From Vibrio hepatarius (GTDB lineage: Bacteria; Pseudomonadota; Gammaproteobacteria; Enterobacterales; Vibrionaceae): a stretch of 64,000 bases of DNA. The notes below the pieces were generated by a model. The model did not search any database and was not told where the DNA came from. It saw only the letters and a list, made by a program, of their open reading frames with translations. This document shows positions 54,913 to 64,000 of the stretch, piece after piece. The translations under genes and the position numbers were made by a program. Location: the NCBI RefSeq assembly GCF_001274785.1, contig NZ_LHPI01000016.1:62001-126000 (forward strand). Direction: 5' to 3'. The number at the start of each line of letters is the position of its first letter. Positions within the stretch are counted from its first letter, which is position 1.

Positions 54913-55608
54913 ATGAAAAAAATTTTATTACCGTCACTGCTGGTCACTTTACTGGTCGGTTGTTCTTCAGGTCCATCTAACTCTAAGCTAGAGCAGTTTA
55001 CCGAGTACACCGGCGGCCAAACGATGGGCGACACCACGAGCCTTTACTGGTACACAGAGAAACTTGTTTCACCATACACCGCAGCCGATTATGTAGCGGC
55101 TGGGGATTACGGCTGGTATCAAACCGACTACCGTTGGGCGGACGGTGAGCTACGTGAGCTTATCCGCGAGGGTGAGCAAATCAAAGACAACCAAAAGCTT
55201 GTGCCTTACCGAATCCACGTTCGATTCAGTAAAGAGGGCGATGCGGTATACCAGCAATATCGTCTTGATGGCAAAGTGCTCCCACTGACTCAGAACAAGC
55301 TCAGCTGGTTGAAGCAAGAAGCAACTGATATTACTAGACTCACCAAAGAACAAGACGATCAGGATTTAAGACTGGTTCAGGGCTATTGGGATGGTAGCGA
55401 GTTTGAAACCTGCGCGGGCAGAACATTTGACCAGGTTGAGTTTAACCAGACGTTACCAAGCTTTGTTGTGAATCGCTTAGCGCTGGTAGACAGCTATGTG
55501 GCTTTTCTTGGTGCAGAATACAGCGATAAAGTGGTGGTTGAAGAACTGCTAATGTTGGCCGAAGATGACCATGACTGCATCGAGCGTCCGAGTTTGATTG
55601 AAGAATAA
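54913..55608 (+). CDS. yjaH: YjaH-like DUF1481 lipoprotein
   Basis: A 231-residue protein with a lipoprotein signal: MKKILLPSLLVTLLVGC, with Cys17 as the lipid-modified residue (lipobox LVGC). The mature part is acidic and soluble. Position after hupA equals that of yjaH in E. coli, whose product has the DUF1481 domain. Function is unknown. The ATG follows the hupA terminator T-tract directly and lacks a clear Shine-Dalgarno sequence, so a downstream translation mechanism or leaderless message is possible. It faces purD across a bidirectional terminator. Confidence 0.8.
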   Translation: MKKILLPSLLVTLLVGCSSGPSNSKLEQFTEYTGGQTMGDTTSLYWYTEKLVSPYTAADYVAAGDYGWYQTDYRWADGELRELIREGEQIKDNQKLVPYRIHVRFSKEGDAVYQQYRLDGKVLPLTQNKLSWLKQEATDITRLTKEQDDQDLRLVQGYWDGSEFETCAGRTFDQVEFNQTLPSFVVNRLALVDSYVAFLGAEYSDKVVVEELLMLAEDDHDCIERPSLIEE

Positions 55609-55640
55609 CGCTATCCGTTGATATATCCCCAATGTAAAAT

Positions 55641-55670
55641 AAAAAAGGCGCTCACTGGAGCGCCTTTTTA
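55641..55670. terminator. Bidirectional terminator between yjaH and purD
   Basis: AAAAAAGGCGCTC / GAGCGCCTTTTTA with an ACTG loop; A and T runs on both flanks serve both convergent genes. Confidence 0.93.
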
Positions 55671-55686
55671 CTCATCACGATACACG

Positions 55687-56976
55687 TTACTTTTGTTGCT
55701 CGCGCTCAATCGCACGGTAACCGATGTCGTTGCGGTGGAACATACCATCCCAACTAATTTGTTTTGCAAGCGCGTATGCACGTTGCTGGGCTTCAAAAAC
55801 GGTGTTGCCAAGCGCTGTTGCACAAAGTACGCGGCCACCGTTTGTCACGATATCGCCATCTTTGTTGTCAGTGCCTGCGTGGAAGACTTTCTCGCCTGCC
55901 ACTTCTTGCTGAGGAAGGCCAGAAATCACGTCACCTTTATTGTACGCCGCTGGATAGCCACCCGCAGCCAGTACGATACCGATTGACGCTTGTGGTGCCC
56001 ACTTTGACTCTACTTGGTCTAGCTTCTTGTCGATGGCGGCCAAGCATAGTTCCACAAGGTCAGATTCCATACGCATCATGATAGGTTGCGTTTCTGGATC
56101 ACCGAAGCGGCAGTTGTACTCGATGACTTTTGGTGTGCCGTCTTGGTCGATCATCAGACCTGCGTATAGGAAACCCGTGTAAGGATGCCCTTCTGCTGCC
56201 ATTCCTTCTACCGTTGGGTAGATCACTTCCTGCATGATGCGGTCGTGAATCTCAGGTGTGACTACAGGAGCTGGGGAGTAAGCACCCATGCCGCCCGTGT
56301 TTGGACCCGTATCTTTATCGCCGACGCGTTTGTGGTCTTGGCTAGTTGCCATTGGCAGAACATTCTTGCCATCCACCATCACAATAAAGCTTGCTTCTTC
56401 GCCGTCTAGGAACTCTTCGATCACTACTCGGCTACCCGCATCGCCAAATGCGTTACCTGCTAGCATATCTTTGATCGCGTCTTCTGCTTCTTGCAGTGTC
56501 ATTGCCACGATAACGCCTTTACCCGCGGCTAGGCCGTCTGCTTTCACTACGATCGGCGCGCCTTGTTCACGAACGTAAGCCAATGCAGGCTCGATTTCAG
56601 TGAAGTTCGCGTAAGCAGCCGTTGGGATATTATGGCGTGCTAGGAAGTCTTTAGTGAACGCTTTAGAGCCTTCTAGCTGAGCCGCTGCTTCGGTTGGGCC
56701 GAAAATAGGTAAGCCAGCCGCTTGGAATGCATCAACCACACCGATAACCAATGGCGCTTCAGGGCCAACGATCGTTAGCTCGATGGCTTTCTCTTGAGCG
56801 AATGCAACTAGGCCTTTGACGTCTTCAACGTCGATGTTTACGTTTTCTAACTTTGGCTCTAGAGCCGTACCAGCGTTACCTGGCGCAACAAAGATGGTTT
56901 CAACATTTGGGTTTTGTGCCACTTTCCAACCAAGAGCGTGCTCACGACCACCAGAACCAATAATTAAAACTCGCAT
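55687..56976 (-). CDS. purD: Phosphoribosylamine--glycine ligase (GAR synthetase)
   Basis: ATP-grasp ligase of 429 residues forming glycinamide ribonucleotide in purine synthesis. [21 protein letters not shown] at the start, [15 protein letters not shown] (ATP-binding lysine), [20 protein letters not shown] and [10 protein letters not shown] are the expected motifs. Second gene of the purH-purD unit, 192 nt after purH, with an ERIC-like palindrome between. Confidence 0.97.
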   Translation of the reverse strand: MRVLIIGSGGREHALGWKVAQNPNVETIFVAPGNAGTALEPKLENVNIDVEDVKGLVAFAQEKAIELTIVGPEAPLVIGVVDAFQAAGLPIFGPTEAAAQLEGSKAFTKDFLARHNIPTAAYANFTEIEPALAYVREQGAPIVVKADGLAAGKGVIVAMTLQEAEDAIKDMLAGNAFGDAGSRVVIEEFLDGEEASFIVMVDGKNVLPMATSQDHKRVGDKDTGPNTGGMGAYSPAPVVTPEIHDRIMQEVIYPTVEGMAAEGHPYTGFLYAGLMIDQDGTPKVIEYNCRFGDPETQPIMMRMESDLVELCLAAIDKKLDQVESKWAPQASIGIVLAAGGYPAAYNKGDVISGLPQQEVAGEKVFHAGTDNKDGDIVTNGGRVLCATALGNTVFEAQQRAYALAKQISWDGMFHRNDIGYRAIEREQQK

Positions 56977-57053
56977 AGTAAAATCCTTAATTTCTAAATT
57001 CGGTTGCTCAAACTCAGATATTTCTCAAAGACCTGAGTATGGTCTCTCTAATT

Positions 57054-57155
57054 CAGTGGGACGAGGACAAGGCGACAAGTGACCTTATTCCTATGAGCAT
57101 AGTGCGCTATGTGATTAGGATAAGTGAACGCCGTCAACGCAGTTATCGTCCCAGT
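57054..57155. repeat. ERIC-like palindromic element between purD and purH
   Basis: About 102 bp of imperfect dyad symmetry centred near 57104. Outer arms are CAGTGGGACGA (57054-57064) and TCGTCCCAGTG (57147-57157). Inner arms CATAG and CTATG enclose a TGCG loop, with CCTTATTCCTA opposite TAGGATAAG. The AAGTGAACGCCGTCAACGCAG segment recalls enterobacterial ERIC sequences, which also occur in vibrios. Within the purHD transcript it would form a long hairpin. Confidence 0.6.
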
Positions 57156-57168
57156 GAAGACGAGAGGA

Positions 57169-58761
57169 TTAGTGGCGGAAGTGACGCATACCGGTAAAGA
57201 TCATCGCCATACCATGTTCATCTGCTGCAGCGATAACTTCGTCATCACGCATAGAGCCACCTGGTTGAATCACACATTTGATACCAGCCTCTGCAGCGGC
57301 ATCGATACCGTCACGGAATGGGAAGAATGCATCCGATGCCATCACGCTACCTGCAACTTCAAGGTTCTCGTCTGCCGCTTTGATGCCAGCAATTTTCGCT
57401 GAGTAAACACGGCTCATTTGGCCTGCACCCACACCGATAGTCATATCACCCTTTGCGTACACAATCGCGTTAGACTTCACGTACTTCGCGACTTTCCAAC
57501 AGAATAGTGCGTCTTTTAGTTCTTCGTCAGTTGGTTGGCGTTTAGACACGACTTTCAGGTCGTCTAGGCTTACCATGCCTTGGTCACGGTCTTGAACCAG
57601 TAGACCGCCATTCACGCGTTTCACGTCAAAGCCTGTTGTCTTAGTTGACCACTCGCCACACTCAAGTAGGCGAACGTTCTTCTTCGCGGCAACCACTTCA
57701 ATCGCTTCTGCCGACACTTTAGGGGCAATGATAACTTCTACAAACTGGCGCTCAACGATAGCCGTTGCTGTTTCTGCATCTAACTCTTTGTTGAAAGCGA
57801 TGATGCCGCCGAAAGCGGACGTTGGGTCTGTCTGGTAAGCGCGGTTGTATGCTTCTAGGATGTCTTTACCTAGTGCCACACCACATGGATTAGCATGCTT
57901 AACAATCACACACGCAGGCTCAACAAACTCTTTCACACACTCAAGTGCTGCGTCAGTATCTGCGATATTGTTGTAAGAAAGCGCTTTACCTTGGATTTGT
58001 TTCGCTGTTGAAACAGACGCTTCTTGTGGGTTTTCTTCCACATAGAAAGCTGCGTCTTGGTGGCTGTTCTCACCGTAGCGCATGTCTTGTTTCTTGATGA
58101 ACTGTTGGTTGAACGTGCGAGGGAACTTCGATTCTTCGTCACCTTCTTTGTTCTCGCCGTAGCTAGGAACCATAGTGCCGAAGTAGTTAGCAATCATGCC
58201 ATCGTAAGCCGCAGTGTGCTCAAATGCCGCGATAGCTAGGTCAAAGCGAGTTTCTAACGTAAGAGACTTAGCGTTTGCATCCATTTCTGCAATCACACGG
58301 TCGTAATCGTGAGCATTCACGACGATAGTCACATCTTTGTGGTTTTTCGCTGCTGAGCGAACCATTGTTGGACCACCGATATCGATGTTTTCTACCGCGT
58401 CTGCCAATGTGCAGCCTTCTTTCGCAACGGTTGCTGCGAACGGATAAAGGTTTACCACGACCATATCGATAGGGTTGATGCCGTGTTTTTCCATCACGTC
58501 ATCATCTTGGCCGCGACGACCAAGCACACCACCGTGAACTTTCGGGTGAAGCGTTTTTACACGACCATCCATCATTTCCGGGAAACCCGTGTAGTCAGAT
58601 ACTTCCGTTACAGAAATGCCTTGCTCAGCCAGCAGGCGAGCGGTACCACCAGTAGATAGGATATCAACACCGCGATCAGCCAGAGCTTTTGCAAACTCAA
58701 CAATACCTGTTTTGTCTGATACGCTGATTAGGGCGCGGCGAATAGGGCGAGCGTTACTCAT
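57169..58761 (-). CDS. purH: Bifunctional AICAR transformylase / IMP cyclohydrolase
   Basis: A 530-residue enzyme for the last two steps to IMP. The N-terminal ~200 residues are the MGS-like IMP cyclohydrolase domain ([27 protein letters not shown]). The rest is the transformylase, with [13 protein letters not shown] [12 protein letters not shown] and KHANPCGVA. It uses N10-formyl-THF, as the O-antigen formyltransferase would. A PurR-box-like site lies upstream at 58952-58967. Confidence 0.97.
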   Translation of the reverse strand: MSNARPIRRALISVSDKTGIVEFAKALADRGVDILSTGGTARLLAEQGISVTEVSDYTGFPEMMDGRVKTLHPKVHGGVLGRRGQDDDVMEKHGINPIDMVVVNLYPFAATVAKEGCTLADAVENIDIGGPTMVRSAAKNHKDVTIVVNAHDYDRVIAEMDANAKSLTLETRFDLAIAAFEHTAAYDGMIANYFGTMVPSYGENKEGDEESKFPRTFNQQFIKKQDMRYGENSHQDAAFYVEENPQEASVSTAKQIQGKALSYNNIADTDAALECVKEFVEPACVIVKHANPCGVALGKDILEAYNRAYQTDPTSAFGGIIAFNKELDAETATAIVERQFVEVIIAPKVSAEAIEVVAAKKNVRLLECGEWSTKTTGFDVKRVNGGLLVQDRDQGMVSLDDLKVVSKRQPTDEELKDALFCWKVAKYVKSNAIVYAKGDMTIGVGAGQMSRVYSAKIAGIKAADENLEVAGSVMASDAFFPFRDGIDAAAEAGIKCVIQPGGSMRDDEVIAAADEHGMAMIFTGMRHFRH

Positions 58762-58922
58762 GCTTCCATTTCCTCTAAGTCACAGAGTTAGATTAAGATA
58801 AAGATATTTGCCAAAAATGAACTTGTTCTTACAGCGAGTAGTAAGATATTGGCCAGTTTTGGTAAAGACCTTTTGACCGACTAAATTTGCTCAATTAGTC
58901 GCCTCTGAACTTGACGGGGTGC

Positions 58923-58967
58923 ATTCTAACCAATTTATTACAAAAAAGCTCGCGCAATCGTTTGGCA
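58923..58967 (-). promoter_or_regulatory. purH promoter region with PurR-box-like site
   Basis: GCAATCGTTT at 58954-58963 matches the core of the PurR operator (GCAANCGNTT) within a partial palindrome. On the minus strand a -10 TAGAAT lies at 58928-58923, downstream of the operator. PurR repression of purHD with hypoxanthine or guanine is known in E. coli. Here it is inferred from the motif. Confidence 0.55.
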
Positions 58968-59036
58968 TCGCAAAAATATTTGCAAAAAACTCTATTTTTA
59001 CCTTTAAAAGTAACGAGATGGTTAATAAGGAAGGTT

Positions 59037-59441
59037 ATGTTCCAAATCGGTGAACTAGCAAAGCGTTGTGGTGTGACGGCAGACACGCTGCGCTTCTATG
59101 AGAAAAACCAGCTAATTCGTCCTGCTGGTCGCAGTAAGTCTGGCTATCGGCTCTATGATGAAAACAACCAAAAGCAGGTCGGTTTTATCCTAAAAGCTAA
59201 AGACCTTGGGCTCAGTTTAGAAGAAATCAAAGAGCTACTAGAAATCAAATTGGAGGCGACAGAACACAGCTGCGCGGAGGTAAAAGCCATTACTTCGGCC
59301 AAGTTAGAGCTAATAGACGAGAAAATTCTCGAATTGACCCGAATTCGCAATGCGTTAAGAAAAATCAATGACGCTTGCTGCGGACATGTGGATGACGATG
59401 CCAGTCATTGCTCCATTCTTGGTGCTCTGGCCAATGAGTGA
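59037..59441 (+). CDS. zntR: Zn(II)-responsive transcriptional activator (MerR family)
   Basis: A 134-residue MerR-type regulator that senses excess zinc and activates the zinc exporter gene zntA. The N-terminal winged helix is FQIGELAKRCGVTADTLRFYE. A long dimerisation helix follows, then a zinc-binding C-terminus. C79, C114 and C115 (in DACCGHV), H117 and H124/C125 correspond to the E. coli ZntR ligands C79, C114, C115, H119 and C124. AAGGAAGG precedes the ATG. zntA is not in the window. Adjacent to but divergent from purH. Confidence 0.9.
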   Translation: MFQIGELAKRCGVTADTLRFYEKNQLIRPAGRSKSGYRLYDENNQKQVGFILKAKDLGLSLEEIKELLEIKLEATEHSCAEVKAITSAKLELIDEKILELTRIRNALRKINDACCGHVDDDASHCSILGALANE

Positions 59442-59460
59442 GGCAAAGCATTAGATAAAG

Positions 59461-59493
59461 AAAAAGCCGAGTCCAAATTGAACTCGGCTTTTT
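59461..59493. terminator. Bidirectional terminator between zntR and fis
   Basis: AAAAAGCCGAGT / ACTCGGCTTTTT with a 9-nt loop serves both convergent genes. Confidence 0.93.
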
Positions 59494-59519
59494 CACAACA
59501 GAATGTACGTATGAACGTA

Positions 59520-59816
59520 TTAGTTCATGCCGTATTTCTTAAGTTTTTTGCGAAGAGTACCGCGGTTGATACCCATCATAGTTGCTGCGCGAGTTTGGTT
59601 ACCGCGAGTGTACTGCATGATAGTATCTAGTAGTGGTTGTTCAACTTCAGCTAGAACTAATTCGTATAGCTCTGTGACTTCCTGGCCGTTCAATTGAGCA
59701 AGGTAGTTTTTAAGAGATGCTTTAACAGAGTCACGTAAAGGCTTCTGAGTGATTTGGTCTTGTGACGTTACTGTCGTTACTGTTAATGCTTCTGAAGTCA
59801 GATTTTGTTCGAACAT
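59520..59816 (-). CDS. fis: DNA-binding protein Fis
   Basis: The 98-residue nucleoid-associated regulator, abundant in early exponential phase. The C-terminal helix-turn-helix is [20 protein letters not shown], and the sequence matches E. coli Fis at nearly every position in that region. Co-transcribed downstream of dusB (23 nt gap), the conserved arrangement in gammaproteobacteria. Confidence 0.98.
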   Translation of the reverse strand: MFEQNLTSEALTVTTVTSQDQITQKPLRDSVKASLKNYLAQLNGQEVTELYELVLAEVEQPLLDTIMQYTRGNQTRAATMMGINRGTLRKKLKKYGMN

Positions 59817-59839
59817 ATTCGGTCTAGCTCTTCTCTTAA

Positions 59840-60808
59840 TTATGATGCAACGTTATCAAAATAACCCTCTAGCGCCTCGAGTTGCAGTTCTGCCACATCG
59901 ATAGCGTTGAAGGTACGGCGAAACTCACTCGCTTGCTCATGCTCTTTTAGGTACCAACCCACGTGCTTACGCGCGATTCGTGGACCTAGATACTCACCAT
60001 AGAAACTATGCAGAGCATTCACATGGCCAAGCATAATGCTTTTTACTTCCTCAGCGGGAAGCTCAGGCATTGTGGTGCCGTTTTCCAAAAAGTGGTGGAT
60101 TTCCTGGAAAATCCACGGACGACCTTGGGCAGGACGTCCAATCATCAAAGCGTCTGCACCGGTATACTCCAGTACAAATTTGGCTTTCTCCGGGCTATCG
60201 ATATCACCGTTTGCGATAACCGGAATGGATACGGCCTGTTTTGCCGCTTTAATGCTGTCATATTCGGCCTCACCTTTGTACATACAGGCTTTTGTTCTAC
60301 CGTGTAGCGCAAGAGCTTGTATGCCGCAGTCTTCGGCTAATTTAGCGATTTGGACGCAGTTCTTATTGTCTGTGTCCCAGCCAGTACGGGTTTTCAACGT
60401 CACGGGAACGTCTACTGCATTTACTACCGCTTTCAGAATATCTTCGATAAGTTCTGGGTACTGAAGTAAAGCAGATCCGGCTAGCTTCTTATTCACTTTT
60501 TTTGCTGGACAGCCCATGTTGATATCGATGATTTGAGCACCGTTCTCAACACTAAACTGAGCAGCGTCGGCCATCAGCTGTGGATCGGAACCCGCAATTT
60601 GTACAGAACGAATGCCCGATTCGCCTTCATGTACCATGCGTTGTTTCGACTTAGACGTTTTCCATAGCTTAGGATTTGAGGACATCATTTCACTGACGGC
60701 CATACCCGCACCATAGCGGAGGCACAACTCTCGGAACGGTCTATCGGTCACACCTGCCATAGGGGCAACGATGAGATTATTCTTAAGTTGGTAGTTTCCA
60801 ATTTTCAA
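59840..60808 (-). CDS. dusB: tRNA-dihydrouridine synthase B
   Basis: FMN-dependent enzyme reducing uridine in the tRNA D-loop. From the TTG at 60808 the protein is 322 residues, starting [20 protein letters not shown]. The catalytic Cys falls at 100 ([11 protein letters not shown]), the same number as in E. coli DusB, which supports this start over a GTG at 60862. The FMN-binding [15 protein letters not shown] is intact. First gene of the dusB-fis operon. Confidence 0.95.
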   Translation of the reverse strand: MKIGNYQLKNNLIVAPMAGVTDRPFRELCLRYGAGMAVSEMMSSNPKLWKTSKSKQRMVHEGESGIRSVQIAGSDPQLMADAAQFSVENGAQIIDINMGCPAKKVNKKLAGSALLQYPELIEDILKAVVNAVDVPVTLKTRTGWDTDNKNCVQIAKLAEDCGIQALALHGRTKACMYKGEAEYDSIKAAKQAVSIPVIANGDIDSPEKAKFVLEYTGADALMIGRPAQGRPWIFQEIHHFLENGTTMPELPAEEVKSIMLGHVNALHSFYGEYLGPRIARKHVGWYLKEHEQASEFRRTFNAIDVAELQLEALEGYFDNVAS

Positions 60809-60947
60809 AACGTCTTCACAGTTCTGTACCAGCAAGGGCGCGCATTTTACGCATTTTTTCACTGCGTGAAAAGACTAATATTTGAGCATTTACAATTTGT
60901 TTCTGTAAATAGTATGAAATTCAGTCAATTAGAGCTGAAAGTCTTAT

Positions 60948-61835
60948 CTAGCCTTGCTTGCGACCCGAGATGCGACACCATTCGTTCTGTTCAACGATAG
61001 GGTCAATTTGAACTTCGTCACGGTAATAGTTAGCGACATCTTCTGCTTGAGTATCCAAAACGCCAGACATCGCAAGCTCGCCATTTGGCTTAACCAGAGA
61101 CTTAATAATGCCTGAAAGCTCACGTAGTGGACCTGCAAGAATGTTAGCAACAACCACGTCCGCCACCAATCCTTCAGGTTGGTCTTGAGGAAGGTATACT
61201 TCTAGTTGATCCGCCACTCCATTACGCTGTGCGTTGTCTTTTGACGCTAGTAGCGCTTGAGGATCGATATCGATCCCGATCACTTTCTCTGCGCCCAGTT
61301 TGATCGCGGCGATCGCCAAGATGCCAGAGCCACAACCGAAGTCGATAACGGTTTTGCCTGACAGATCTAGACTTTCTAGCCACTCTAAACACAGTGATGT
61401 GGTTGGGTGAGTACCGGTACCAAATGCTAAGCCAGGGTCAAGCATTACGTTGATCGCGTCAGGTTCTGGTACTTCACGCCAGCTAGGGCAAATCCATAAG
61501 CGCTCGCCAAACTTCATTGGGTGGAAGTTTTCCATCCATTCGCGTTCCCAGTCTTTGTCTTCAAGTTGCTCGACTTTGTAAGCGAAACCTTCCGCCAGCA
61601 TGTTGCTCGCTTTGATTTGCTCGATAACTCGGTTGCTGTCGGTTTCAGCGTCATACAGTGCCAGAATGTCAGTATCACCCCATAAACGAGTTTCGCCCGG
61701 TAGAGGCTCGAATACAGGGGTATCTTGCGCGTCTAGAAAGGTAACAGACAGTGCACCAGTCTCTTCCATGAGCATATCGCCGATTGGTTCAGCGTTTTCA
61801 TTGGTCGCGTTAAGTTTGATTTGAATCCAAGGCAT
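60948..61835 (-). CDS. prmA: Ribosomal protein L11 methyltransferase
   Basis: A 295-residue SAM-dependent enzyme that trimethylates lysines and the N-terminus of ribosomal protein L11. The N-terminal substrate domain ([16 protein letters not shown]) is followed by the catalytic domain with [17 protein letters not shown] and [26 protein letters not shown] is the NPP-type motif region. Length matches E. coli PrmA. It lies between accC and dusB as in many vibrios. Confidence 0.97.
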   Translation of the reverse strand: MPWIQIKLNATNENAEPIGDMLMEETGALSVTFLDAQDTPVFEPLPGETRLWGDTDILALYDAETDSNRVIEQIKASNMLAEGFAYKVEQLEDKDWEREWMENFHPMKFGERLWICPSWREVPEPDAINVMLDPGLAFGTGTHPTTSLCLEWLESLDLSGKTVIDFGCGSGILAIAAIKLGAEKVIGIDIDPQALLASKDNAQRNGVADQLEVYLPQDQPEGLVADVVVANILAGPLRELSGIIKSLVKPNGELAMSGVLDTQAEDVANYYRDEVQIDPIVEQNEWCRISGRKQG

Positions 61836-61924
61836 GAGTATGTGCTCTCTTAGATGGTGAAATATTGATTGGCGGTGAGTGTAGCAGAACTCGTCACGTT
61901 ATTTGAGTGTAGTCTCTGTTCAAA

Positions 61925-61954
61925 ACAAAAAATGCTCACCGAAGTGAGCATTTT
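61925..61954 (-). terminator. Terminator of accC
   Basis: AAAATGCTCAC / GTGAGCATTTT with a CGAA loop. On the minus strand it is followed by a T-rich run (TTTTTTG), fitting termination of the accBC transcript. Confidence 0.88.
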
Positions 61955-61973
61955 GATTCGAACATTGGGTCGA

Positions 61974-63317
61974 TTATTGCAGACCGAGTTTCTTCTCAAG
62001 GTAATGAATGTTTGTACCACCGTGCTGGAAGTTCTCATCATTCATAATAGAAACTTGTAGAGGTACGTTGGTCTTAATACCTTCAACAATCATCTCACCA
62101 AGTGCATTCTTCATTCGTGCAATCGCTACGTCGCGGTTTTCACCGAAAGTGATCAGTTTACCGATCATTGAATCGTAGTGAGGCGGTACTGTGTAGCCTG
62201 AGTAGATGTGCGATTCCCAACGAACGCCCATACCACCTGGAGCATGGAAACGTTCAATCTTACCTGGTGAAGGTAGGAAACGCTCAGGGTCTTCTGCGTT
62301 GATACGACATTCGATTGCATGGCCGCGAATCTTGATATCGTCTTGAGTGAACGACAGAGGCTGACCTGCTGCTACGCGTAGCTGTTCCTTGATTAGGTCA
62401 ACGCCAGTCACCATTTCTGTTACTGGGTGTTCAACCTGAATACGAGTGTTCATTTCGATGAAGTAGAACTCACCGTTTTCGTATAGGAACTCGAACGTAC
62501 CTGCGCCGCGGTAACCAATCTCTAGACATGCACGAGTACAACGTTCACCGATGTACTTACGCATCTCTTCAGTAATGCCCGGAGCTGGAGCTTCTTCCAC
62601 AACTTTTTGGTGACGACGCTGCATTGAACAGTCACGCTCACCTAGGTGGATTGCTCCGCCTTGGCCATCTGCGATTACCTGTACTTCAACGTGGCGTGGG
62701 TTCTCAAGGAATTTCTCCATGTATACCATGTCGTTGTTGAACGCTGCTTTCGCTTCAGCACGAGTCATTGCGATAGCTTGAACTAGTTCGGCTTCGCTAC
62801 GAACGACGCGCATACCACGACCGCCGCCGCCGCCAGACGCTTTGATGATTACTGGGTAGCCGATGCGCTTAGCATGAGCTTTGTTTTTTACGTCATCATT
62901 GTCTAGTGGGCCGTCAGAACCCGGTACACATGGCACGCCCGCTTTTTTCATTGCGGTGATCGCTGACACTTTGTCACCCATCATGCGGATAGTGTCCGCT
63001 TTAGGGCCAACAAAGATAAAGCCGCTGCGTTCTACCTGTTCTGCGAAGTCTGCGTTCTCAGACAGGAAGCCGTAACCTGGGTGGATAGCCACAGCACCAG
63101 TCACTTCTGCTGCAGAAATGATGCGTGGAATGTTTAGGTAGCTGTCGATACCACGAGCAGGACCAATACAAATTGATTCGTCTGCTAGTAGTACGTGCTT
63201 AAGATCGCGGTCAGCAGTTGAGTGCACTGCCACGGTCTTAATGCCCAATTCTTTACAAGCGCGAAGGATTCGAAGTGCAATTTCACCTCGGTTCGCGATG
63301 ACTATTTTATCTAGCAT
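61974..63317 (-). CDS. accC: Acetyl-CoA carboxylase, biotin carboxylase subunit
   Basis: ATP-grasp enzyme of 447 residues that carboxylates the biotin on AccB with bicarbonate, the first step of fatty acid synthesis. It begins [20 protein letters not shown]. The glycine-rich ATP loop [26 protein letters not shown], and [14 protein letters not shown] (catalytic) are intact. Follows accB by 15 nt. Confidence 0.98.
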   Translation of the reverse strand: MLDKIVIANRGEIALRILRACKELGIKTVAVHSTADRDLKHVLLADESICIGPARGIDSYLNIPRIISAAEVTGAVAIHPGYGFLSENADFAEQVERSGFIFVGPKADTIRMMGDKVSAITAMKKAGVPCVPGSDGPLDNDDVKNKAHAKRIGYPVIIKASGGGGGRGMRVVRSEAELVQAIAMTRAEAKAAFNNDMVYMEKFLENPRHVEVQVIADGQGGAIHLGERDCSMQRRHQKVVEEAPAPGITEEMRKYIGERCTRACLEIGYRGAGTFEFLYENGEFYFIEMNTRIQVEHPVTEMVTGVDLIKEQLRVAAGQPLSFTQDDIKIRGHAIECRINAEDPERFLPSPGKIERFHAPGGMGVRWESHIYSGYTVPPHYDSMIGKLITFGENRDVAIARMKNALGEMIVEGIKTNVPLQVSIMNDENFQHGGTNIHYLEKKLGLQ

Positions 63318-63332
63318 AAGAGAAGGCCTCTA

Positions 63333-63794
63333 TTATTCGATAACAACAAGTGGTTGGTCGAATTCAACTGGTTGACCATCTTCAACTAGGATTGCAGTTA
63401 CCACGCCAGACTTGTCAGCTTCGATTTGGTTCATCATCTTCATTGCTTCAACGATACATAGTGTTTCGCCAGCTTTAACAGATTGACCTACTTCTACGAA
63501 CGCTTTTGCGTCTGGGCTTGGAGAACGGTAGAAAGTACCTACCATTGGAGAAAGAACTTGGTGACCAGCTGGAACTGCTGGAGCCGCTTCAGCTGCTGGA
63601 GCAGGTGCTGCTGCCGGAGCCGCTGGAGCAGCAGCTACAGGTGCTGGCGCCGCTGCGTAATGAACAGGAGCAGGTGCTACAGCAGGGCCACTACGACTGA
63701 TGCGTACCGATTCTTCACCTTCAGAGATCTCTAGCTCAGCAATGCCAGACTCTTCAACTAATTCGATAAGCTTCTTGATTTTACGGATATCCAT
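63333..63794 (-). CDS. accB: Acetyl-CoA carboxylase, biotin carboxyl carrier protein
   Basis: A 153-residue biotin carrier subunit. [20 protein letters not shown] at the N-terminus, an Ala/Pro-rich flexible linker at about residues 38-76, and a C-terminal biotinyl domain with [11 protein letters not shown], whose K119 receives biotin from BirA (encoded at 41552-42517). Typical length. Follows aroQ and precedes accC in one operon. Confidence 0.98.
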   Translation of the reverse strand: MDIRKIKKLIELVEESGIAELEISEGEESVRISRSGPAVAPAPVHYAAAPAPVAAAPAAPAAAPAPAAEAAPAVPAGHQVLSPMVGTFYRSPSPDAKAFVEVGQSVKAGETLCIVEAMKMMNQIEADKSGVVTAILVEDGQPVEFDQPLVVIE

Positions 63795-63854
63795 CTTGTC
63801 TTTCTCTTTTATCTTGTGAATAAGACAGCCCTCAAGGGCTGCAGAGTGTATGTG

Positions 63855-64000
63855 TTACTTTGCCTGTAGCTTTTTAATCGCAGCAGACAGAGCGAATTCG
63901 TAGCCTTGTGCACCTAAGCCGCAGATCACGCCTTCTGCTTTATCAGAAAGGTAAGAGTGATGACGGAAAGGTTCACGGGCGTGTACATTTGAAAGATGCA
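63855..64000 (-). CDS. aroQ: Type II 3-dehydroquinate dehydratase, C-terminal part
   Basis: The last 48 codons plus stop are in the window; the gene continues past the right edge. The visible sequence [19 protein letters not shown] followed by [15 protein letters not shown] is the type II dehydroquinase signature (third step of chorismate synthesis). The aroQ-accB-accC order is common in vibrios and pseudomonads. Confidence 0.93.
   Translation of the reverse strand, partial: HLSNVHAREPFRHHSYLSDKAEGVICGLGAQGYEFALSAAIKKLQAK

Noticed and set aside
60036..60464. 142-codon plus-strand frame inside dusB
   Set aside because: Antisense to a highly conserved enzyme, no recognisable domain, and no initiation signal.
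60809..60862. GTG-started N-terminal extension of dusB
   Set aside because: The extra 18 residues have no counterpart in E. coli DusB, and the TTG start puts the catalytic Cys at residue 100, as in that enzyme.
63560..63690. Low-complexity Ala/Pro stretch
   Set aside because: It is the standard flexible linker of AccB and not a sign of error or repeat expansion.

Overview
The window is chromosomal DNA of a Vibrio-like gammaproteobacterium. The evidence is the gene content and order: radC-rpmB-rpmG-mutM-coaD followed by a lipopolysaccharide (LPS) core cluster, yjaG-hupA-yjaH facing purHD, dusB-fis, and aroQ-accB-accC. The protein sequences also have a vibrio character, and two vibrio-type intergenic palindromes are present. 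The species cannot be named from sequence reading alone. No rRNA, tRNA, transposase, prophage or CRISPR array was seen.

Layout. (1) 1-4542: end of radC, the rpmB-rpmG operon with a good promoter and terminator, a small membrane protein, mutM, and an LTA-synthase-type membrane hydrolase. (2) 4589-21220: LPS inner core and lipid A genes. A leftward operon carries a GT9 heptosyltransferase, a WaaE-like GT2, a GT4 and coaD. A rightward group carries dgkA, kdkA and a YejM/LapC-like protein. An acyltransferase-SGNH protein, a GT4 and a YrbL-like kinase-fold protein follow. A second leftward operon runs hldD, lpxM-like, waaF, waaA, GT2-like, waaL. (3) 21221-39527: a long rightward O-antigen locus preceded by a JUMPstart/ops-like sequence. 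It holds wzx, HAD, GT2, methyltransferase, a nonulosonic acid set (legB, legC, legG, legI, formyltransferase, ptmE-like, legF, two Gfo/Idh oxidoreductases), a sialyltransferase-like protein, an EpsG-type wzy, and GT2 / FAD mutase-like / GT2 genes. (4) 39555-46413: a convergent initiating sugar transferase, an Fe-S or Zn type regulator, birA-murB, a GNAT protein, pssA and a short wzz-like gene. (5) 46568-64000: housekeeping genes, including groESL with a sigma-32-type promoter, ugd, a UDG-like protein, a D-2-hydroxyacid dehydrogenase, yjaG, a CNNM/CBS membrane protein, hupA-yjaH, purHD, zntR, dusB-fis, prmA, accBC and the end of aroQ.

How the parts fit. HldD, WaaA, KdkA, WaaF, the GT9 enzyme and WaaE would build a phosphorylated Kdo-heptose inner core on lipid A. 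The sugar transferase would load the first sugar on undecaprenyl phosphate, and the GTs would extend it. Wzx flips, Wzy polymerises, Wzz sets chain length and WaaL ligates. No wza/wzb/wzc capsule export genes are present, so I read the locus as O-antigen rather than capsule, although such genes could lie elsewhere.

The most interesting part is the nonulosonic acid module. It looks like the GDP-sugar legionaminic acid route, because a CBS-guanylyltransferase of PtmE type is present. No LegH acetyltransferase is visible. A folate-type formyltransferase sits in the gene block instead. Two oxidoreductases and a candidate nonulosonate transferase follow. This predicts an N-formylated, possibly epimerised, legionaminic acid in the O-antigen. 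It is a plausible variant of a known pathway rather than a wholly new system.
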